From Tyto alba (taxonomy: Eukaryota > Chordata > Aves > Strigiformes > Tytonidae), in assembly GCF_018691265.1 (NCBI RefSeq), contig NW_024881322.1, positions 3,410,001-3,474,000 of the forward strand: a stretch of DNA of 64,000 nucleotides, read 5' to 3'. This document shows, piece by piece, positions 1 to 14,200 of the stretch. The position numbers were made by a program, and so were the translations under genes. The number at the start of each line of letters is the position of its first letter. Position 1 is the first letter of the stretch. The notes beneath the pieces are model-generated. The model saw only the letters and a program-made list of their open reading frames with translations. It was not told the DNA's origin and ran no database searches.

Positions 1-2246
1 AATAAAAGATAGTAAAACATAGAGTTGCTAATTTCTGTTTGGTATACCAACATATATGTGTCCGTTCTTCATAGAAGGTCTCATTCAACAAGACTTGAAA
101 GCAACTTTCAATGTGATTTTTGAAAACTTTCTTGCTACTGCTTTAAAACACAAAAGACAGTAAAACAGCCATGGTTTCAAAGTGAAGAGGTAAGAGTCTA
201 GTAAGAGTAAAATCTCATCCTACAAAAAAAGGCCCAAGGCTGCACGGAAGTACACAAAAGTCAAAGTTCAGTAGAAGAGCCTTGGCTGCAGGGTTGATGC
301 CTATTGCTATTTAGAGTGCAGTTTGTTTTTTCATTTCAACAGTTGTAGAACTAGCCCTCTTAACGTGCTCAGACATAAGATGCACTTAGAGTTTGCTAGC
401 CATAAGCCTGCAGTCAGCCTTGATTCTGCTTTCCCCATGTGAAGTGTGGCAGACCTGTGCACAGCAGAGTAATGTTCTCTGTGATAAACAGCAAGACTTG
501 CCTATCAAGACGTGGTTTGTACTGGTGGGACTTGTTCACTGAAAAGTAACAGCCAGTGCTGTATCTAAAGCGGTGTGAAACTTGCTTTTGCTTCAGAAGG
601 TTCACGTTTTGTGTCCACCTCTAGTAAAATTTCACATAGCCATAGCAAATTTTATTTTGGTGCCTACAGTTAAGTTTTTACAGTAAAAGCAAATTCAGAC
701 CCCACTCCCCAGCCCAATGTATTATACAAAGTGAGTGATAAGGTAGTCTTGTTAATAAATGCAGAAGTCTTTGTGTAATTTTTATTTCCTAGTAAGGGTT
801 TTGCAACATAAACAATGTAGTGTTGGATTTGAAAGAACAGCTATGTGGCTATATGTTAATTTTGGTTCCATGAATGAAATAAAAAGAAAAATCAAGTCAC
901 TTGATCTGAAATAGGTTTTGCTATTGCTGCTATTTTTGTCTTGTTCTCCACAAAAAACAAAAGAAATGGACATGTGTTTCACAGCAGGATATTAAAATGT
1001 TTCAGATAAAAATGAGATTCTACATTTTGAATTGAGCACTTGTAATAGAAGCCGTAGAAACCACGGACTGAATTCACAAACATGTCCACTTTTTTTCCCC
1101 AGTAATGCCAAGTATTGCACTCGGCCAAGGACAAATCCTGCATTTGCCCCTGAGCACACGGTGGTCACCACGCTCTAATGGTATTCCTGAAGGGCTCCTG
1201 GCTTCTCTTGTGACTTCTGGTTCACTTTCAGGAGTCTAGTTCAGAGTTACTTCAGTTTAACACACGCTAGCAGAGTGTATGGCCAAGCGTCTGTGTTGCT
1301 CAGAACCGTGGGGGGTTTTTGCTCAACGTTGCGTTTGTGCATTACAGACACTAAAAGCTTCAGGCTGACTGACCACCACTTTCCTGAGGAGAAAGTCCTA
1401 GTCCAGATGTATTCAGAACCACTCTGAAATTAACTATTTCACCATCTCCAGTGCTCCTTATTTTTCATTTCACTCAAAATAATGTGGTGTGGTCAAAATT
1501 TATCAGTATAAAAGGCCACAGTGAAATGGCATATTTATTTTGGTGAACAGGTAATTAATCCCGAAAATTCACTAGGCTGTGTATGAAAACGGGGCTTGTC
1601 TGGCTGTCACTGTCCAGGATGGACAGAAAGCAAATACAAATTTCTGTCAAGTGTCTTGACTGTGACAAGCCTTCAGGTTATCAGAGAAACCTGAATAATT
1701 TGGGGGTTGGTGGAAACACGGCCAATTTAAAAAAGAAAAAAAAAATACAGAATTTAGTGTTTCAAAATCCACATTTAATTTTAGACTTACTAAAAACTTG
1801 ACCTTCAATTTCTTCTTGGGTCTCTTTGTGTCATATTCTGTAATTGTATTATGCATTATCTCTGAACAATAATTTGATAACTGATGTGCCAGTCATCCTT
1901 TTTAACCATAGATGAGTACTGTTATAAGAATGTCAAGGAAAGATGCAAGTGTTTTTAATTTTTTATTTTTTTAGATCACTTAATGGTTGTGCCATACATA
2001 ATGAATGTTGCAGGCTCCATTATAGCTCACTAGGCTTCTGAGTGATTCATTTTAGAGATGCATGTAGGCTCTCTATTTATCCAGTGCTTTTCAGCCTGGC
2101 TGTTAGCACTTGACACATACTAAAAGAAATTGATTTTTCAGTCTCTTTTCCCTCCCTCTCCTCACCCCCATTTTATTTCTTTCATTTAAGAAAATGTTAC
2201 AGAAAAAACTTACACTGCATTTGCTTTCCCCACCCTGTTTCCTCAG
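1..2246 (+). other. GPD1L: Last intron of GPD1L (partial)
   Basis: This stretch precedes the GPD1L terminal coding exon and ends with a good acceptor: a pyrimidine-rich run and CAG at 2244-2246. The penultimate GPD1L exon should encode a segment ending shortly before the terminal residues beginning FPLFTAV. I looked for it here and did not find it, so it lies left of the window. The sequence is AT-rich, and its open frames on both strands are short and resemble nothing I recognise. Confidence 0.8.
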
Positions 2247-2343
2247 GTTTCCACTATTCACGGCCGTGTATCAAATCTGCTATGAAGGGAAGCCTGTCAG
2301 AGAGATGATATCCTGCCTCCAGAGTCATCCAGAGCACATATAA
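2247..2343 (+). CDS. GPD1L: Glycerol-3-phosphate dehydrogenase 1-like, C-terminal exon (partial gene)
   Basis: This is the terminal coding exon of GPD1L, a cytosolic NAD-dependent glycerol-3-phosphate dehydrogenase paralogue. The family interconverts dihydroxyacetone phosphate and glycerol-3-phosphate. In mammals GPD1L is also reported to modulate the cardiac sodium channel SCN5A. The exon follows an AG acceptor; its first base completes a codon split by the intron. The next 31 codons begin [20 protein letters not shown] and end CLQSHPEH plus one residue before TAA at 2341-2343. This matches the C-terminus of vertebrate GPD1L almost residue for residue as I remember it (human: [16 protein letters not shown]). 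The PVREM / SCLQSHPEH ending points to GPD1L rather than GPD1. The NAD-binding domain and catalytic residues are in upstream exons outside the window, so only the extreme C-terminal helix is visible. The next gene downstream, CMTM8, agrees with human synteny. Confidence 0.95.
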
Positions 2344-4507
2344 AATCAATCAGGCCATCATACTAATGCAGCTTTCTGCCTTTCAAATTTATATGTGGGT
2401 TCAAGTGGATGTATCATGAAGCTTCGTTGAAAGCTGCTCACTAGACCACAGTAACAACATGAATGTCTGAATGGGTATTGGGTTTTGTTTTACAGCCTAG
2501 TTTGACATAGCATGCAGTGTTGGCTTGGTGATTGTCGTTTTACAGGCTAAAATACAACTGGTTTTAAGATAAGCAATGCACAAGTTGCACTACATATCTA
2601 GTGTATATACACAAGTGTACCTTGTGTGTGTTCCTACACCATAAAACACCAAGTTTTGTTGTCTCTTGTTAAGGCCTTGTCCAAAATCCACTGGACACTG
2701 TGGGAGGAATCCTACTGGTTTTGATGGAGACTGAATCAAGCCTGTAACCTTGAAATATTCAGAGTCTTTCTACTAGAACTTGGTTTTATTCTGTATACAC
2801 AATGAAATTTTAACATTTTGCATGCTTATGATTGTATTAATTTAAGCAATATTAATGCAAAACAAGTGGTAGCAGTTATTTGGGGGCTGCAGGGATATTT
2901 TAATGAACTCTGGTGAAGAATATGTTGATTTTTGAAAGTCTTTAAAACTGTCAGACTATTTTGAAACCACTTTCTAAGTGAATTTAAAGTTTTTAATTAC
3001 ACTATTTTAAAGGGAATATGCTAGAAGGGGATCATTACCTCCCCTTCTGTTTTTTAATCCTTGCATTTTTGTATTTCTCCATTTCTCCCTTGCTGTTCCC
3101 AGGTGTTAAGCTCTTCTAGAACCCCACTCCCCAAAACAGGTGGAAGATGTTGACCTGGGGATCCTGAACCCTCGAGCCTGTGGTTCATGCTAGTGTCGTA
3201 CCCGTGGTTGTTCTTCCCTGGTGGTGTTTGGTGGATGGGGAAGGATACTCTTGGAGTATCCACTGCTCAGAATTGTCATGCTGCATTTCTAGCTTAACCA
3301 TCAGCTGTGAAGTGTCGCACTCCACACAACACTCCAAGGAACGTTTGGGGAATTCCCCGGTAGATCATGCTTGTATTTTCAAATGGTTATATGCCAGTAC
3401 ACTGACTGCATTCATTTTGGTGCCTGCCAGTGACTGACACGGCAACTGGACTCTAGTCCTGAAGCAGGCTCCCGAGAGAAATGCTGAATTCTGAACTTAC
3501 TCTTTCACTGGACAAAACTTTAATGGGTGATGGATCAAGTCCTTTACGACCAATCTCCCAGAAAGCTTCTCAAAGGCATCTGCCTTTTATTCCCCAGGTA
3601 TCTCAACTAGTTTTTTTCAGGCACCTGTGCTTTATGACGGAGGTTGATTTAATTTTTTATTGGCAAATTTGTGGTTTTATGGAGGTTGGGGTTGGCTTGA
3701 CTGGGAGTTTTTTGATTTATTTTTTAAGCAGGTTGATGCAAGAGAAGATAGATAAATCTGTCTTGCTTTTCTTGTATACTAAATTGTATATTTTTTTTTT
3801 GGTAAAATACGTGCTAGTAGGTACATAAGTGGGCTCATTCTTGCAGCTGGGAGACAAGGGTTAGTATTGAGATTTACAGAGCTCCACAAGAATGCCCGTC
3901 CACTCTGAACATCCACTCCAAACCTCTGAGCGGCATCAGAACTGTCATTCACTCTTCTCAGTGATGTTTGTAGACCAGAAATCATGAGCACAAGCTCATC
4001 CTGAAGCTTTAAGTTGTCATTCAAAATTTGCTAAAACAAAGGGGATGCCTTGGAATAATTGTCATACTTACGTAAGTAGCCTGGATTACTCTGCAGTAGG
4101 TGAGCACTGGGGCAGCTCGGTGGAGACACGAAGGTGCTTCAGCTCAGGGGTAACGTTTCTCGTGCTCCTATAATGTTTTGCATTAATTTTTGGAAGATCT
4201 CGTGAATGTCATCCAATATTCGTCGACAAGTTATTTTGCCTTATTTCCGCTTTAGTGCTAAATATAACAGATGGCTAGAAGTTAAGCAACATCAGACGTT
4301 TGTGGCAATTGAGGAAGTCCCTGGTAGAGCTGACTTGGAGTAAGCACTCTGCTTAGACAGCTGAACGGATGTGTTAAGATTGGAAGCGCCGTTACACTAA
4401 CGCACACGTGGAGCATACACTCCTCATTACTGCATAACTTTCAGTGTGTCTGTTTATGCTTTGTGTTGTTTTTTTTTTTTTAATACCAAGTTGATTGGCT
4501 TTGCCTT

Positions 4508-4535
4508 TATATGTGTATATATACATATATATATG
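4508..4535. repeat. TA/TG microsatellite in the GPD1L 3' UTR
   Basis: An alternating purine-pyrimidine stretch of TA with interspersed TG and CA steps, about 28 bases long. It follows a T-rich run and precedes another T run at about 4542. It is probably length-polymorphic. Confidence 0.7.
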
Positions 4536-5192
4536 AAAACTTTTTTTTTACATGCAGTATGTAGAACAGTAGCATTTTGTAAGATACATAAAGGGCTATA
4601 TGAGCTAAATGTGGTAAATTAATATATATTTTAAAATTATTTCTTTATTATTCCAATGTACTCCTACCACTGAAACCCTCAAATCTTCATTCTTCTCTTT
4701 TTGTACAGAAGCCTGTTCTAGGGCAAATCCAGCGAAAAGGTTTTTATGGAATTCTCTCCTCCAATCTGTAGTAATATTCTTGTCCTTTTCAGACAAAAAG
4801 TGAGGTTTCAGTAATTAAAATAATTTATTTGAATTTCTATAGATACTTCACCATTTGTATTTGCTTTTCATTGCTTGAGAACATTCAGCTTGGCACTAGG
4901 TATTTTTCCTTCACTAATATTTACTGCTCATTAAAAGACTCTGGTATGATAGTGGAACTGAATGATTAGAATCCTGTGCTACAAACACTCTGTTTTGCCT
5001 GCTACTGGGGTAGTCATTGAAAACGTGAACTCCTGTATAAGGGGTTGTAAATTTGTAACTAATTCTTGATTTATGAACATTAATTACTAAGGAAGGCATT
5101 ATCTTCTAATGATACATACTCAACTTGCCCTAGACGTGTGTACTGATTTTGATTAAAGATTGTGAATGTCTACCCATTGACGAGTTACTACA

Positions 5193-5198
5193 AATAAA
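5193..5198 (+). terminator. GPD1L: Candidate GPD1L poly(A) signal
   Basis: A canonical AATAAA. It is followed by a T/G-rich element (TTTTGGTTTCTGTTGTCTC at about 5219-5237) at a suitable distance for a cleavage-stimulating downstream element. It is the first perfect AATAAA I found after the GPD1L stop. Confidence 0.5.
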
Positions 5199-5215
5199 CA
5201 TTTTTGTCTTGGGAA

Positions 5216-8200
5216 TCATTTTGGTTTCTGTTGTCTCATTTTACGTGGCTTGTGATTAATAAGTTACTCACTTGATGGAATGTAGGTTTTTATGGACGTG
5301 GTATGCCATGATAGCAGTTATGAGATTGTCATGCAAGAACTTGAATTTTAAAAATTGCTGTTTGAGATCCAGAAGTCATCGTCTGCATTTCTGTCCATCA
5401 GTGAAACAATTATGGTGTCTGACCTCTGAAACTGGTTCTTGTCTTCAGTTCCTTGAGTCGCTGTGTGAGCCACTGGAGGGCACTGGTGGGTAAGTGACCG
5501 ATTCCTCCTGCTCCGCAGTTACTTCCCATTTATTTCTGTATTTCCTTCCGTTCCTGTATGACTGCAGCTGTCTTACACTGTGTTCCTTGTGTTTGGAGAC
5601 GGTTGCAGTTCAGTACCAGGTGCCTGTGCTGTAGATCCACTGGAAGTGAGAGAACCCTGCCTGTCGTCAAAGTCCCACCCAGCAGAGAGGAACGGCCACT
5701 ACCTCAGCGCTCGGACAATATCGCTCTGTGAGGTCTTTCAGCATCGCTTGGGTTCCTGTAATGTGTGTCCAGCAGTGCTTGTTTCTGTTGCATCTTGAAG
5801 TTACAAGAGCCTGGAAAATGATGAGAGAACATTGTGCTCAGATTTTGTCAGTTTTTACGTCAGCAGAAGGGGTGGAAGGGTGTCAGAAGCGTTTAACCAG
5901 GGAAAGGAAGGTCTAGTACTTAACTGTGGGGCACCATAGTGCAAAAGAAGTACGGTATTTTGGGTGAACAGAATAATGCACTGCTGACCTGAAAAGCCTC
6001 AAAGCATTTCATAAAATGAGAGCAATGTCCTGATTCCTCATTTACAAATAGGGATGCTGAGACAGGTAAAGGTGGTTGCCCAGCAAACTTGTGGCTGGAT
6101 GCATTTTATTCCTAATTTTAAGCCAGAGTTTCAGTCATTAGGTCATTTCTCATTGTACTTTTCACCCAAAATTGTATTTTTTTTAAGGGTGCATGAAATT
6201 AACTAGTAGGAAAAATACGTAGGTATCTAAACCATACCATCCAAAGGGCCTTTAATTCTAATAAGTCTGAGTCGACAGGGAAGTAAAAACCATCACAAGA
6301 GAATTCGGATGGATAGGTGTCTTTCAGCAGGGCATTACCTGCCGAAGGGGTGGTGCTTTCTCACCAAATCAGTGCTTCCAGGCTGGGTGTCTTTGGTCGC
6401 CTGACTGTAAATAACACCCAGGCTGGCCCTGGGGTACAGGAAACATGGCAGGTGAGAAGTCAGTTTTCAATGGCCTGTGCTGATGCTTCTTCATAACGCT
6501 CCCACTCTGAACTTCACTGTAAGGCTGGAGTCGTGTAAATGCAGTACACAGATAGCACAGGGGCTGGTTAATGCTGAAATAAAACATTGTCCTGGAACAC
6601 ACGGCACTTGATATTATTAGAAAGTGCAAAACTATTTCTCTTCTGTCTCCTGGCCGCACAGAGTTTTCTCCTGTGATTTGCTATGAGCTGATAGAAATCT
6701 GAGCACTAAAAGGTAACACTTCTGTTTTGAATAATGGATGAGACGAGTATCTGCCTTCAATCCCAGCATGTGCAAAGGAGGGATGTTTGGCATTCAGATT
6801 AAATGAAACCTCATTCTCTTATCAATCTGTTCTAACTTGACTTCAGATTCCTGCCAATATGCTTTGGGTAGGGACTTTCTGGTATTCTCGATCTATCAGT
6901 CCAGTCCTGCTCTTACTAAAAGCAATCGCAGAACTGGATTTTAAGAGGAGAGCAGTAGGGTGACCCCCAGCAGAATGGCACCTCTGTCAGAAATCCCCAT
7001 ACATAAATTGAATTTACCTATTTGTTACATTTACCTATTACCTACAGTACCTGTTGTAGAGTGATGTCATGTGGAGCACTGGGAACCGTATGTTGATTAC
7101 TTCAGTCAGTTACTGGAAACAACGTGAATTACTGCTTTTAAATATATGTCCTTCTTGTAACTCATGCTGAAGGAATTAGTGGATAATAAGTAAAGCACAA
7201 CTCTGACCTGTGAACAGTCTTGATTGTCTGGGTGGGGGTAACTGCCAAATTCTGCTCAGTGTAATCCATACTGCACTCCATGGTGTTACCACTGCTTGCT
7301 GTCACTACACTGCCTGTTTTGTTTTCTTAGCTGGAAGGGAGTCAATTAGTGCTTTTCACCCTACAGCTTTTCTTCATATCTGTTCCAGCTTCCCTCTCAT
7401 GTTTATGGAGCTGCACCTGTATGTGCTATTTTGGAATGAACCTTAAGCAGGGTTCTTCAGAAGGTGGCTGTGTGTACGTGCACGCGCGTATGCTTATCTA
7501 TGCAGGTAAACCCCCACCTACCTTTTAGTTTGTGTGCACAAGTAAGCCCTGCAAGGGGCTGGGAATTTTGCAGAGGCTTTTAGCAAGGCCACCAGCAGGG
7601 CTGATGTTCAGGTGCCTTTGCTCCAGCTGTGTCCATCATTCATTTAAAGCTGCTTGGTTGTGAAGTTAGTGCATCGATGTCTCCCAGTCCATCCTACGGT
7701 CTCTGAGATGGCAGCAAGTCAGCCTGGGTTAAACTGAAAACATTGCTACTATTTTAGGGGAACAGTATGACATCTGTGCTACCAGTCATTAAGCTCTGAA
7801 ATGCCACATTTGTAAAAAATAGTGTATATTCCATGTTTAGGTGAAAATAATAGTGACATTCATTGAAATAGTTTGCCCTTTCTTTCTCCAAATCCAGGTT
7901 CATTATAAACCCCGCTTTAAAAATTGCAAACTACTGCATCACATTCTTGTCACATAAACATACTTCAGCTCTCAGTGTGATAGATTCTTTCTGAATAGTT
8001 TGTTTTGAGGACTTAGTGAATATCTTTCGGTTTGATGATTATTGAGCACAGGCACGTGGTGGGCTCAGAAAGTACAGTCGTGGGGATTTTTAGTTTGCTT
8101 TTTCGCTTTTTGGAGGCTGGAGAGAACTGGAAAGCAAGCCAAATCTGTTAGCAAGCACTGGCTGGGTTCCTGATATATGTAAATAGTAATATAGAGACAT

Positions 8201-11200
8201 TTATGAAGCATTAGCTAGTATTTAAAATGCAAAATTCAAACACAAAATACTCGCATCACAGCTTCTCAGTAACTGTAAGCCATTTTTTTAACATGCTATT
8301 CTTTTTTGTGGTACCTACTCCCTTTATTGTTGCATCAAGGATAAACCAAAATGTATTGTGATACGTGATTTTTGAAGGCTCAAAATACTCACTTGAAAGC
8401 ATTTTAGTGAAGTGAGCTCAAAGCAAGCTGCTCTGTATTGTATAGCTGATCAGAGACAGCCTTGGCAGTGCCTGTGCTTTGGATTAAAGGCCAGGTTTTG
8501 TACAAGTGTTTTTAGAAGTGTATTTAAACCCAATTTAGGGATTTTTCTAATTTCCACTTACTGTGCAGAGTTGCATTTGAATGGATAGAGGTGCTTTGGT
8601 TTTGTTATTTTTTTGTTTGTTTGTTTGGTTTTTAATGTCGACTTCATCTGCGTAATTTTATCCAAGCTTCATGTTAGGTGGCAATTGCAGTAGCACTTAG
8701 TCATGCCAGTCTTTCCTTGTCTGTGTTCAGTCTAACCCTCTGGTTTTCTTCATCTGCATTTTTTTCAGGCTGTAGGTTATTACAGAGAAGGAATACCTTT
8801 CGTTATTTCCAGAGCTTTAGTCTGCGCGGCAAACAAAGGGTCAGCATTCTGCCATCTGCATTTAGTCCTGTTTTATGTTTGTTGCCCAGTAGAGGTTAAC
8901 TGTGGAACAAGTTCTTCCAAACTTTTCGTACTGTTGGGTTTAATCTTTCTGCCACTTAGCTCTTTATTCATAGGTTCACTGTTTTAAAACAGCAGAAGCT
9001 CAAGTTCTTTCTTAGTGGTGTTCCCTGGTGCAGTTGCTCAGGCTGCTCTGAATCTCTAGAATATGTGATCACACCAAAATCTTGGTAGTTAGCAATGATC
9101 TTCACCCAGCCAGAGTGCTTAAATTTGTGACAAAAGCTGCTTAAATTGATTCTAATGTATTCCTACTCTAGAGCCATAGTATCCTACAGTTACGTTTAGT
9201 GTACCTAGTTACCATACTCATTTAAATAATCTTTTTTTTTTTTTTGTCCTGAGAAATTTTGTCTCCAACTTCTCCATGATTATACATTGTTCACATATAC
9301 ACTCTAAAACTTGTAATTCGGCTGCTTATAACCATTTGGCAGAGGAATGTGCAGTCACCCAGTATGGCAATTTCTAAGTGTGGCTTTTCTTCCAAAATAC
9401 AGTGTGGATGTCTTGATGGTGCTGGGCACTGGAGCAGCAGAGGTGTTTCCTAGCAGGCACAATTAGCTTTCTGAAAGCAATCACATTAAAAATGAGAGAA
9501 GAGAGTGGAATAGGCTTGGATTTCTTACCCTACAGGTAAATTGTTTTAAGTGTAACTTGAATATACTGTGTGCGGAGAAGAGAGGGAACAGAATTCAAAA
9601 TATTGTACTTGGAAAATACAGAGCTAGACCGAGCCAGTTTTAACTGGTTCAAGAGCTGGTAATGCAAGAGCGTGCACTAAAATACAGGAGGGATGAAAAC
9701 AAAGCTGTTGAGAGTTGATTGGAGCCCCTTTTTGCCTGTCATTCTGTACCAGGCATGGCTTCACGGTAACAGCTTAGTGCAGAAATGTTCTCTTCAAAAC
9801 TCAAACCTGGGAAATGTCTTCTCAGGGAACTTAGCAGTTGCTCAAGTGGAAGAGAGATTTTACAAGCACACTTGGTATTATCAAAATGCACTGAGATAGA
9901 ACAATTGCTGTTGAAGTTCTCCCTCCCTTCCGTGTATCACTCTCGGGCAACAGATGGAAAACTCTTGAGATGAGAATATGCTGTTTGTGCACTCCAGACA
10001 GCTTATATAGAGGAAATATGCACTTTACTCACTTTGCAGTGGGATCACAAGAGTTCAGAAAAATGCACTGGTAGTCATGAGAAAGGCTGGCAGGAGAAGT
10101 AACTGCAACCTCCTTGAGGTAAAGACCTCCATTCTTTCTTGCACATGCTGCATTTAACAAGTGAGAAATAATCAGAAGGGTGGGCTACCTCTACATCAGT
10201 TTGTGATTTTTCTCAGAGCTAAACTAAGAAGGATTAAGTCTGACTAAGTAGTCAAGAGCTAAGCCCTCAAAATGTTCTTCCTGAAATTCTGAGGGAATTT
10301 TTTTCCTTCTCTCTTGCAATTACAGATTTAGAGCTAGACGTGGGAGCCCTAGTAACAGCAAGGTACCCATAACCCTGTCTATTAAGGTTTTTAATGCGAT
10401 CTTAACAACCAAATAATTATAATGCTACCAGCAGCTGTGGCCTAGTATTAACAGAGGTTGAGATTAAATGATATAAATTGAGCGAGAACGCTGCACAGAC
10501 ACTCCTGATGCATTTTTATCAATCTGCAGTAGGTCCTGACCCACAAGTGAGCTGGAAATCTTGCTGGTTCCTTCCACCTGAGATCTTGTGTGTGGTGTAC
10601 AAGCCCTCCCCTAGCACAAAGTCAGCTTCACTGGTTTTCTCATTGCTACTGCAATCAACCCCTAAAGTGAAGAGTAGGGGACCCGACTACGTGATTTGTG
10701 AATCATCACATCTGTTCTACTAATGTTGGGACAGTAATTAGGCCCAGACTGGAGGGACAGACAGATTTTAAGGAGGAGAATGGAAAGGCCTGGTATGGGA
10801 AAATCTGAGAAGCACCGCTCCAGGAACCTTGTTTTCATTACTGAGTTGGGCTGGACTGATTTAAAACTCGTTACAACAGCTGGGAACTCCGCAGCAGGTA
10901 ATCAGGCCTCAGATGAGTCCCTCTTAAATGCATCACTAAAAACCACAATGTGGTTTGTTGTTGCAGAAGTTATGGGGTAAATAAGCAGGGAACTTAAACT
11001 ATTTAAGGCAGCCTGCTTGAGTCATGAGAACAGCATTTCAACCGGGCTGTCACAAGGAAGTTCCTGGGATTGCTGACTGGGCTGAACATGTCCTAAGGAA
11101 TCGGTGACTTCATTCCTCGGGACTGCTTGCTGTCTACCTGCCTCTGTGTGTTACATTCATTTTTCAAGAAAAGAAAAAATTTTCAACTCTGCTTTCAGTT

Positions 11201-14200
11201 CTGAAGTATTAGTGTTAACATACGATTTATCTCTGTTCGATGCAGTTTTCTTGGGTTTACTTAGTCACAAGTCTTTGTGTAGCTAGATAGAGTTTTGGAA
11301 AGATTTTTTTGCTTTCAGAAGCACTATCTGGCTTGAGACGATTAGTAAAATATATTGAAATCCAGTAGGCAGATTTCAAGAAATAGCTAATCTTCATATG
11401 CATTTTAATACAGATTTGGACTGTTTGGTGGCGTTGGTGGTTTGGGTTGGCAAATTTTTTATTTTCTGTACTGCCTTTGAGAAAGCACAGCAGAGGGCAT
11501 CTGCTTTAGTCCAGCATTGGTGACTGATTAGAATGCACTGGTGGCTTTTTTCAGCACAACTTATGTCAGGGAATTCACCACCACACAAACATGGGGTACA
11601 GGCAACTTCTCTGTGCAGTGCTAATGGAGACACTACGCCTCTTGCTGCCACTCATCTTATGGCTGATATTTGCTAAAAGTTATATTCAATCACATTAATG
11701 AAATACTGAGAAATAATGGTTTCTTTTCCAAGGCAGGCATACATACAGAGCAAGGGTGTGTGTGTGGGGGGGTAGTCCTTCAACTCCCGCCTCTCCTTCA
11801 CTTCCCCAGCTTTGGGGGTGAACTCGACCCGTACCTCTCACACTCAGGTAAGGCAGACTGTGGATCCGCCACCCCTCCATTCCCCCCTCCTACAGAGGCA
11901 GCTGTCACACGGCCTCGCAGCTCCCATTCTGCGCTCTTGCAAGAAGACATGACTGGATATTTGTCTTTGCAGTACAGGTGCCTTCACCAGCATTTTTTTT
12001 TTTTTCCTTTTCTGTATATGTTTTTTTTCTTCCCACTAGTTGCCTTATACGCAGCTGCTTTACAGATAGGAGTACTTTGTACTTTTGCAGGCTGGATGAC
12101 TAATCTTCTGATTAGATAGATACCTTGAAATACCTCTTAAAATATCCCACTGTTATTCAATTATATTTATGAAGATAATTTATTAAATCCTGCATTTTAG
12201 TACTGATGAATTTACGTAATTCCCTTACTCATATTTCCCTTGCTTGTGGATCACATCAAGAGATTCCTCACTAGTCAATTCAGATAGTGCATAAAAGCAG
12301 GCTTCTGGCACAAAAGGGATGCTTGTATGTAAGAAATAATCTCAGATTTCATCAAAGTAACAACTGGTTTGAATATATCCTTGCTAACTTTGATGTTTTT
12401 CCTCGTACTGCCTGCTTGAACAATGAATCGTGAAAATACGACCTCCCTCATTAGTACTTCACTGAAACAGTAATCATACCATCACTTCAGAAAGACAGCA
12501 CAGCAGTTTGATACATGTCCTTCATTTGCACGCACCGATACAGCTTGTTTCCTAAGCCTTTGATCGAATCCTTGTGAGGAAGGCAAGTAAGAAATTATTG
12601 CCCTACCTGTCCTCATCCTCCTTCATAGTCTTTTAACATACCGGTCAATTCCAAGTGAACATAACAAATTGGAAGAGTCCCAAAAGATGTCAAAATCTTC
12701 TAAATGCCAAGAAAACATGCTGACTGAGAATACCCTCTTAGTAGAAAAAAAAAGGTACATGGAGTAGATTGACCTTATAAATACTCCCGACTGCAGCAAA
12801 CACTTCCAATGGAGTCTGAACATTCCTGAACATTAAGGTGAGCCAATCTCAAAGTTCATAGGAAACGAAGCTTCTTAATTGTGGGGCTTACGGAGATGTC
12901 TGTTATAATAAATCTCGTGTCAGAATTGTCTCATAGTTAACATTAAGCCAGACATTCACAAATACATGATGGGCTCAATTCACCTTAATATTAGTAATTA
13001 GAGCCACATCCATCTCAGAGCATCCTCTACATACTCCAAATCTAATACTGCAGTCCACAGGTCTGTGCCAATTCACATGATTTCAATACCTAGGTAATGA
13101 GGTTGCCCTTGACAGAAAGGCTGTATTTTAGCTGCACTATGAGCATTTAGTAAAATCCTTCTTGGTATGTTTTTCTCATAGTTCAAAGAGCTTAGATAGC
13201 CTAACTCCTATCAACTCTTCTCCCAGTCTCCTAAAATCCCCAAATGGAAACCTTCCTTTCTTCTGAAATTCTCTTTTCCCTCACTGATCTAGCAAAAAAA
13301 GCATTATCCATACTCAGTAGCTAGTTAGTAGGGTGATAAATTACTTGACAGGATAAGCTTTCTCAAGACATGTCATAAATGGGATAAGCCTTTGTTCGGA
13401 GGAAATCCCAGTCCCTCCAAAATTCAGCCTATATCCACTCCCTGACTGCTCTACAGTCTGATACCATGCACAGTTCTCACACAGCCCAAAGCCTGCAATT
13501 TTCAAAGCAAAGTAAATGGAAAAATTGAACAAAATTTGGCTTTCCAATTCCTTTAAAAATCCCAGCAGGTTTTGCTAGACAGACAACATGCTCTGTTCCA
13601 CACAAATACATGCAGCTGTAATAGAAAAATCATTCTCTCTTCTATTTATCTATTTCTCCGTTTCTCTCGCAATAGCTGTTTTCAGGAACCTAGAACAGAA
13701 GAATGCACCGCGTGCCTTGCATCACTGGAGCTGTTTTTTCATGCACTGACACGAGACTCAGCAAGTATCGGCAGCTTTGCATGCTGGTTTTGTGCATGTT
13801 TGTACCACTAATGCTATGAAAGCATCCGGTAATTATTTATAGTCATGAGCATTGTTCTGTATATTCTAAAACACTGGTGCCTGCTTTGAGTTGAACTTGA
13901 CTTTGTTTTGTGCTAGGGAGATGTGTTTGTTTGTTTTTGTTTTGTTTCAGGGCTAAGACTGTTCTATGAATATAAATAATAGGGTCATTTTGTTCTTTGT
14001 GTTCATAGACATCTTCTGGCACTGGTCCACTTGCAAAGATAAACTGCTGATTTGAAATACCGATACCACGTCGCTCAGTTACTTGGAGATTTCAAACCAT
14101 TAGGTGGTCTAACGGGTTCCTCTGTTAAAATTTGGCTCTCCTCCTGTTAACGGACAGATGTCAAATGTCCTTATCCCATGCTAACAGAAGAGCTGTGCAA

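Larger units (their letters stand above)
2344..5215 (+). other. GPD1L: GPD1L 3' untranslated region (inferred)
   Basis: This runs from the stop codon to just past the first canonical AATAAA I found downstream (5193-5198), giving a 3' UTR of about 2.9 kb. It is AT-rich and includes a short TA/TG microsatellite near 4508-4535 and several T runs. It has no splice-bounded open frame that I recognise. The right boundary is inferred only from the poly(A) signal, so shorter forms using variant hexamers are possible. Confidence 0.5.

Noticed and set aside
11670..12119. A 149-codon + strand open frame in the GPD1L-CMTM8 spacer
   Set aside because: It includes phenylalanine stretches made by T runs and low-complexity Pro/His segments. 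It has no family resemblance, and an opposite-strand frame overlaps it.
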